Assembly: GCF_900110755.1 (NCBI RefSeq)
Contig: NZ_FOFF01000005.1
Location: forward strand, 124,001 to 188,000
From: Streptomyces sp. yr375
Lineage (GTDB): Bacteria; Actinomycetota; Actinomycetes; Streptomycetales; Streptomycetaceae
Direction: 5' to 3'
Length of the DNA: 64,000 nucleotides
This document shows, one piece after another, positions 60,323 through 64,000 of this stretch. Made by a program: the position numbers and the translations under genes. The notes below the pieces were generated by a model. It saw nothing but the letters and a program-made list of their open reading frames with translations. It searched no databases and was not told where the DNA came from. The stretch's first letter is position 1; each line of letters starts with the position of its first letter.

Positions 60323-61681
60323 ATGAAGTCCCATTCCGACCTGGCCAGGCGCAGTTGGCGGATCGCCAAGGCGCCGGGCCGGCTTCCGCTGGCGGGTCAC
60401 GCGCTGCATCTGGCGCGCCGCCCGCTGGAGTACCTCTCCTCGCTGCCCGCGCTGGGCGACCTGGTCGAGCTGCGGCTCGGCACCCGGCTCACCTATCTGC
60501 CCTGCCATCCGGAGCTGGTGCAGGAGGTGCTGCTGAACGCGCGGATCTACGACACCGGGGGCCCGGTGAAGGAGAAGGCCCGCCCGATCCTCGGCAACGG
60601 GCTGATCACGTCCGACTGGGCCGACCACCGCAGGCAGCGCCGGATGGTCCAGCCCGCCTTCCACACCGCGCGCATCGCGACCTACGCCGAGGTGATGCAC
60701 GAGGAGTGCGCGGCGCACGCGCTGACCTGGCAGCCCGGCCGGCCGGTCGACGTCGGTGACGCGATGCAGGCGCTGACCGCGCGGGTGACGGCCCGCGCGC
60801 TGTTCTCGACGGAGATGGCGCCGCACTCGGTCGCGGAGATCCAGCGCAGCCTGCCGATCATGGTGCGCGGCGCGTTCCGCCGGGCGCTCGACCCCACCGG
60901 ACTGCTGGCCCGGCTGCCGCTGGCCGCCAACCGCGAGTTCGACGCGGCGCTGCACCGGCTGCACACCCTCATCGACGGCATCGTCGGGGACTACCGGCGC
61001 TCCGGCGAGGACCGCGGCGACCTGCTGTCGGCGCTGCTGGCCGCGCGCGACGACGAGGACGGCGGCGCGCTGACCGACCAGGAGGTCCACGACCAGGTCA
61101 TGACCCTGCTGCTGGCCGGCGTGGAGACCACCGCGAGCGCGCTGACCTGGGCCTGGCATCTGCTGGCGGCCCACCCGGAGGCGGAGGCACGGCTGCACGC
61201 CGAGGTCGACGAGGTGCTGGGCGGCCGTACCCCGACGTACGCCGACGTACCGAGGCTCGGTTACACCCAGCGGATCTTCACCGAGACGCTGCGCCTGTAC
61301 CCGCCGGCCTGGATGTTCACCCGGATGACCACCCAGCCCACCGAACTGGCCGGCCACCCGCTGCCGACCGGCACGGACGTACTGATCAGCCCCTACGTCG
61401 TCCACCGCATCCCGGAGTTCTTCCCGCGCCCGGAGTCCTTCGACCCGGACCGCTGGCTGCCCGACCGGGCCAAGGACGTCACCCGCGGCTCGTACCTGCC
61501 GTTCGGGGCGGGCAGCCGCAAGTGCATCGGCGACGTCTTCGGCATGACGGAGGCGACCCTCGCCCTGGCCACCCTCGCCTCCCACTGGCGACTGCGCCCC
61601 GTACCCGGTACGACGGTCTCGCCCCGAGCCGAGATGAGCCTCACGGCGGGCCCGCTGCCGATGGTGCCGCAGCCCCGCTGA
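60323..61681 (+). CDS. cotB4: cytochrome P450 (CotB4-like)
   Basis: 452 residues; ATG with AGGGGG ten bases upstream. Motifs: TLLLAGVETTASALTWAWHLL, ETLRLYPPAWMFTRM, and haem loop LPFGAGSRKCIGDVFGM with Cys401. Shares the layout of the upstream P450 (GRLPLAGHALHLARRPLEYLSSLPALGDLVELRLG against PLLGHVPALWRRPLDF...), so the two are paralogues. In cyclooctatin synthesis CotB4 hydroxylates C-18. Last gene of the cot-like operon; convergent with the next P450, 17 nt apart. Confidence 0.88.
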   Translation: MKSHSDLARRSWRIAKAPGRLPLAGHALHLARRPLEYLSSLPALGDLVELRLGTRLTYLPCHPELVQEVLLNARIYDTGGPVKEKARPILGNGLITSDWADHRRQRRMVQPAFHTARIATYAEVMHEECAAHALTWQPGRPVDVGDAMQALTARVTARALFSTEMAPHSVAEIQRSLPIMVRGAFRRALDPTGLLARLPLAANREFDAALHRLHTLIDGIVGDYRRSGEDRGDLLSALLAARDDEDGGALTDQEVHDQVMTLLLAGVETTASALTWAWHLLAAHPEAEARLHAEVDEVLGGRTPTYADVPRLGYTQRIFTETLRLYPPAWMFTRMTTQPTELAGHPLPTGTDVLISPYVVHRIPEFFPRPESFDPDRWLPDRAKDVTRGSYLPFGAGSRKCIGDVFGMTEATLALATLASHWRLRPVPGTTVSPRAEMSLTAGPLPMVPQPR

Positions 61682-61698
61682 CGGGAACCCCGCCCGCT

Positions 61699-62898
61699 CT
61701 AGCCGAAGGTGACGGGCAGGGCGTGCAGGCCGCGGAGCATCAGGCTGGGGCGCCAGCGCAGGTCGCCGGGGTCGGTGTCCAGGGCCAGGTCCGGGCACCG
61801 TTCCAGCAGGGTGCGGAAGGCGACGGCGCCCTGCATCCGGGCCAGCGGCGCGCCCAGGCAGTGGTGGATGCCGTAGCCGAAGGCCGTGTGGCCGCGGGCG
61901 TCGCGGCGGATGTCGAAGCGGTCGGGCTCGGCGAACCGGCGCGGATCACGGGACGCGGCGGCCAGGACGACGGCCACGGACTCCCCCGCGCCGATCAGCG
62001 TGCCGCCGATCTCCACCGGCTCCTTGGCGTAGCGGAACGCCGTCGTCTCCACCGGCCCCTCGTAGCGGAGCATCTCCTCCACCGCGTTCTCCAGCAGCGA
62101 CCAGTCGCCGCGCAGCGCCGCCAACTGGTCCGGGTGGCGCAGCAGGGCGAGGGTGCCGCCGGACAGCAGGTTGGCGGCCGTCTCGTAGCCGGCCACCAGC
62201 AGCAGGAAGGCCATGCCGAGCATCTCCTCGGCGGCGAGCCCGTCCTCTTCCCCGTCGAGGTGACCGGCGAGCGCGCTCAGCAGGTCCTCGCCGGGCGCGC
62301 GCCGCTTGGCCGCGACGAGGTCGGCGAGGTATCCCGTCATGGCCTGGGCCGCGGCTCCGGCGACCTCGGGCCGGGTGAAGTCGGTGCTCTCCAGGTACCA
62401 GTCGTGGAACGTCTTGCGATCGCTCGCCGGCACACCGAGCAGCTCGCAGATCACGGCCAGCGGCAACGGCAGCGCGAACGACTCGACCAGGTCCGCGCGG
62501 CCCGACGGCAACATGGCGTCCACCAGTTCGTCCGCGATCCGCTGCACCTCGGGGCGCAGCGCCTCGATGCGCCGGGACGTGAACTCCCGCGCCACCAGCC
62601 CCCGCAGCCGGGTGTGCTGCGGCGGGTCCGTCTGCACCATGTTCAGGCCGATCGAGTTGCCGCCGTCGTCCTGCCACCCGGCCGAGTGCCTGATGTCGTT
62701 GGACAGCCGCGCGTCGGCCAGCGCCGACCGCGCCTCCGAGTGCCCGACGACGAGCCAGAACTCCCCCGACGCCGCCGTCCGCACCCGGTGCACCGGCCCC
62801 TGCGCGCGCATCCGCCCGTACACCGGATACGGATCGTCGACGAAGGTCCGGCCGAGCGCCGACAGATCTTGCATGCCATCAAATCCCGTTACGGACAA
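61699..62898 (-). CDS. cytochrome P450, bacterial class I type
   Basis: 399 residues from TTG at 62898 with GAGGA at 6-nt spacing; an ATG at 62874 without a ribosome site is the alternative. Motifs: VQTDPPQHTRLRGLVAREFTSRR (C-helix), LLLVAGYETAANLLSGG, ENAVEEMLRYEGPVETTAFR, and haem loop HTAFGYGIHHCLGAPLAR. It belongs to the CYP105/107-like soluble group, unlike the two cot-type P450s. Divergent from a TetR gene with operator-like palindromes between. Candidate extra tailoring enzyme of the diterpene. Confidence 0.92.
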   Translation of the reverse strand: MSVTGFDGMQDLSALGRTFVDDPYPVYGRMRAQGPVHRVRTAASGEFWLVVGHSEARSALADARLSNDIRHSAGWQDDGGNSIGLNMVQTDPPQHTRLRGLVAREFTSRRIEALRPEVQRIADELVDAMLPSGRADLVESFALPLPLAVICELLGVPASDRKTFHDWYLESTDFTRPEVAGAAAQAMTGYLADLVAAKRRAPGEDLLSALAGHLDGEEDGLAAEEMLGMAFLLLVAGYETAANLLSGGTLALLRHPDQLAALRGDWSLLENAVEEMLRYEGPVETTAFRYAKEPVEIGGTLIGAGESVAVVLAAASRDPRRFAEPDRFDIRRDARGHTAFGYGIHHCLGAPLARMQGAVAFRTLLERCPDLALDTDPGDLRWRPSLMLRGLHALPVTFG

Positions 62899-62935
62899 CG
62901 GTGTTCCTCGCTTCGAATGCGCCGGGGCGGATGAG

Positions 62936-62994
62936 CGGGGAGTACTCCCCGGTTGACGGCGCGACCCTAGCAATGAAACGGGGAGCTGTCCCCG
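62936..62994. promoter_or_regulatory. two TetR operator-like sites CGGGGA-N4-TCCCCG
   Basis: Site 1 (62936-62951) is a perfect 16-bp palindrome CGGGGAGTACTCCCCG. Site 2 (62979-62994), CGGGGAGCTGTCCCCG, keeps both 6-bp arms. Centres are 43 bp apart, about four helical turns. Site 2 covers the -35 position of the TetR promoter (-10 TAGGGT at 63005-63010). Site 1 lies just after the start expected from the P450 -10 (TAGGGT, minus strand 62969-62964). Confidence 0.75.
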
Positions 62995-63017
62995 GTTTTG
63001 GTGTTAGGGTGCCGCCC

Positions 63018-63728
63018 ATGGCCGGCGGAGAAGCACCACTAGCACCCCAGCGCAGGCGCAGCGACGCGCGCCGCAACCGCGAGACGCTGCTCGCCGCCGC
63101 CCGGGAGATCTACGCCGAACGCGGTGTGGACGCCCCGCTGGACGACATCGCCCGCCGGGCCGGCGTCGGCAACGCCACGCTGTACCGGCACTTCACCGAC
63201 CGGGCCGAACTGATCGAGACCGTCTTCCACGACGTACTGGCCCCGATCGTGGCCGCGGCCCGCGAGACCCGCGACCGGGCGGACGCCTGGCACGGCCTCA
63301 CCGCCTACCTGGACCACGTCTTCACCCTGCTGGCCGCCGACCGGGGCGCCGGCGACCTGATGACCACCGGCATCCGGGGCGTGCCCACGCTCGACACCCT
63401 GCGCGAGGAGAACCGGCGCACGCTGGAGACGCTGCTGCTGCGCGGCCAGGAACAGCGCACGATCCGCCCCGACCTCACCGTCGAGGACCTGCTGTTCCTG
63501 CTGGCGGCGCTGGGCCGGGCCACGCCCGCCGCCCCCGGGTCCTGGCGCCGCCATCTGGCCCTGATGCTGGACGGCCTGCGCCCCGAAGCCGCCCACCCGC
63601 TGCCCGAACCGCCGCTCGGCCCGGAGCAGTTCGAGGCCGCCCTGCACCGCCTCGGCACCGCTCCGCAGGCGTCGGACCGGCCGGAGAAGTCCCCTCGTCC
63701 ACCGAGATCGGAGACCCCCGCTTCATGA
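63018..63728 (+). CDS. TetR family regulator of the terpene-cluster flank
   Basis: 236 residues. The ATG has TAGGGT exactly 7 nt upstream and no Shine-Dalgarno, so the mRNA is probably leaderless. Helix-turn-helix LLAAAREIYAERGVDAPLDDIARRAGVGNATLYRHFTDRAELIE; C-terminal ligand domain with ELLFL-type helices typical of SbtR-like regulators. Stop overlaps the next gene (ATGA). Divergent from the third P450, with two shared palindromes that make autoregulation and P450 repression likely. Confidence 0.93.
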   Translation: MAGGEAPLAPQRRRSDARRNRETLLAAAREIYAERGVDAPLDDIARRAGVGNATLYRHFTDRAELIETVFHDVLAPIVAAARETRDRADAWHGLTAYLDHVFTLLAADRGAGDLMTTGIRGVPTLDTLREENRRTLETLLLRGQEQRTIRPDLTVEDLLFLLAALGRATPAAPGSWRRHLALMLDGLRPEAAHPLPEPPLGPEQFEAALHRLGTAPQASDRPEKSPRPPRSETPAS

Positions 63729-64000
63729 CCCACCAGCGCCCCATATCGCCGTTCGAGAGCGTCTACTTCGTGGACCTGGGAGCCGCGGGCCTCCCCCTGT
63801 ACGACATGGCCGTGTTCGTGGACTGCCTGGTGCGCGGCCGGCTGGACCCGGCGCTGCTGCGGCGGGCGCTCGGCCTGCTGACCGAGCGCCATCCGATGCT
63901 GCGCTCCGAGGTGGCGGACGGCGACACAGGGCTCCTGCTGCGGGTCCGGGACCGGGTCGAACCGCCGCTCACCGTGCTCGACGGCATCGAGGACACCTAC
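63725..64000 (+). CDS. condensation-domain / PapA-like acyltransferase (partial)
   Basis: The first 92 codons are in the window; the frame is open at its end. It begins MTHQRPISPFESVYFVDLG, then YDMAVFVDCLVRGRLDPALLRRALGLLTERHPMLRSEVA. This is the start of the CoA-dependent acyltransferase/NRPS condensation fold (compare PapA5 and wax-ester type enzymes). The HHxxxD active site lies beyond the edge. Coupled to the TetR gene by ATGA. It may acylate the cluster product or belong to a neighbouring lipid or peptide pathway. Confidence 0.75.
   Translation, partial: MTHQRPISPFESVYFVDLGAAGLPLYDMAVFVDCLVRGRLDPALLRRALGLLTERHPMLRSEVADGDTGLLLRVRDRVEPPLTVLDGIEDTY

Overview
The window is a 64-kb piece of a Streptomyces chromosome. 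It is very GC-rich with strong third-position GC bias, GTG, TTG and ATG starts are mixed, and the gene families are typical of the genus (DUF3040, SAV_6107 HEPN, BTAD regulators, MacRS, ROK glucokinase, paired NlpC/P60 proteins). The gene order metF - thi - PASTA kinase - bfr - class II DAHP synthase - trpEG - pfkA - macRS - glkA matches, from memory, the conserved core around SCO2100-SCO2140 of S. coelicolor. I saw no rRNA, tRNA, CRISPR array, insertion sequence or prophage.

Layout. 1-5.6 kb: end of a DUF58 gene, a transglutaminase-like membrane protein, DUF3040, a methyltransferase, a 0.75-kb GC-rich repeat-bearing spacer and a HEPN protein. 5.7-9.3 kb: an operon of a degenerate ABC ATPase, a YhgE/Pip membrane protein and a TetR regulator, with a palindromic operator at its start. 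9.4-13.2 kb: a G-quadruplex-like tract, a 24-bp palindrome, a DUF4126 membrane protein, a phytoene-desaturase-like oxidoreductase and a membrane protein with a Gln/Tyr/Gly-rich tail. 13.2-19.5 kb: metF and thiamine genes (thiE leftward; thiO-thiS-thiG rightward behind a TPP riboswitch). 19.6-24.5 kb: PASTA-domain Ser/Thr kinase, endonuclease IV, a sulfite-oxidase-like enzyme, bacterioferritin and its ferredoxin with an iron box. 24.6-28.2 kb: DAHP synthase and, divergently, a trp leader peptide and attenuator before a fused anthranilate synthase. 28.3-32.4 kb: a secreted I36-type protein facing an unusual XRE-SARP-NB-ARC-TPR regulator. 32.6-43.3 kb: phosphofructokinase, MacRS, an acyltransferase, hydrolases, glucokinase GlkA, an ArsA-like ATPase and an SRPBCC protein. 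43.6-56 kb: acyl-CoA ligase, Tat-exported cholesterol oxidase, glycosyltransferases, a lipoprotein metallopeptidase, two NlpC/P60 hydrolases, an NYN protein and a rhomboid protease.

56.8-64 kb is a diterpene cluster. GGPP synthase, a terpene cyclase with DDMD and NDFYSYERE motifs, and two P450s follow the cotB1-cotB2-cotB3-cotB4 order of the cyclooctatin cluster. Beyond this core lie a convergent third P450 of another subfamily, a divergent TetR gene, and the start of a condensation/acyltransferase-type gene translationally coupled to the TetR gene. Two CGGGGA-N4-TCCCCG sites lie between the P450 and TetR genes. This looks like an extended, TetR-controlled cyclooctatin-type pathway with possible extra oxidation and acylation steps.

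Two regulatory patterns recur. Many genes have a TAnnnT -10 hexamer 6-8 nt before the start codon and no Shine-Dalgarno, implying leaderless mRNAs, including the trp leader peptide. The operator-like ACTGACCAGTCAGT before the ABC/YhgE/TetR operon recurs with one change (ACTGGCCAGTCAGT) 38 kb away, before the acyl-CoA ligase, suggesting a small TetR regulon.
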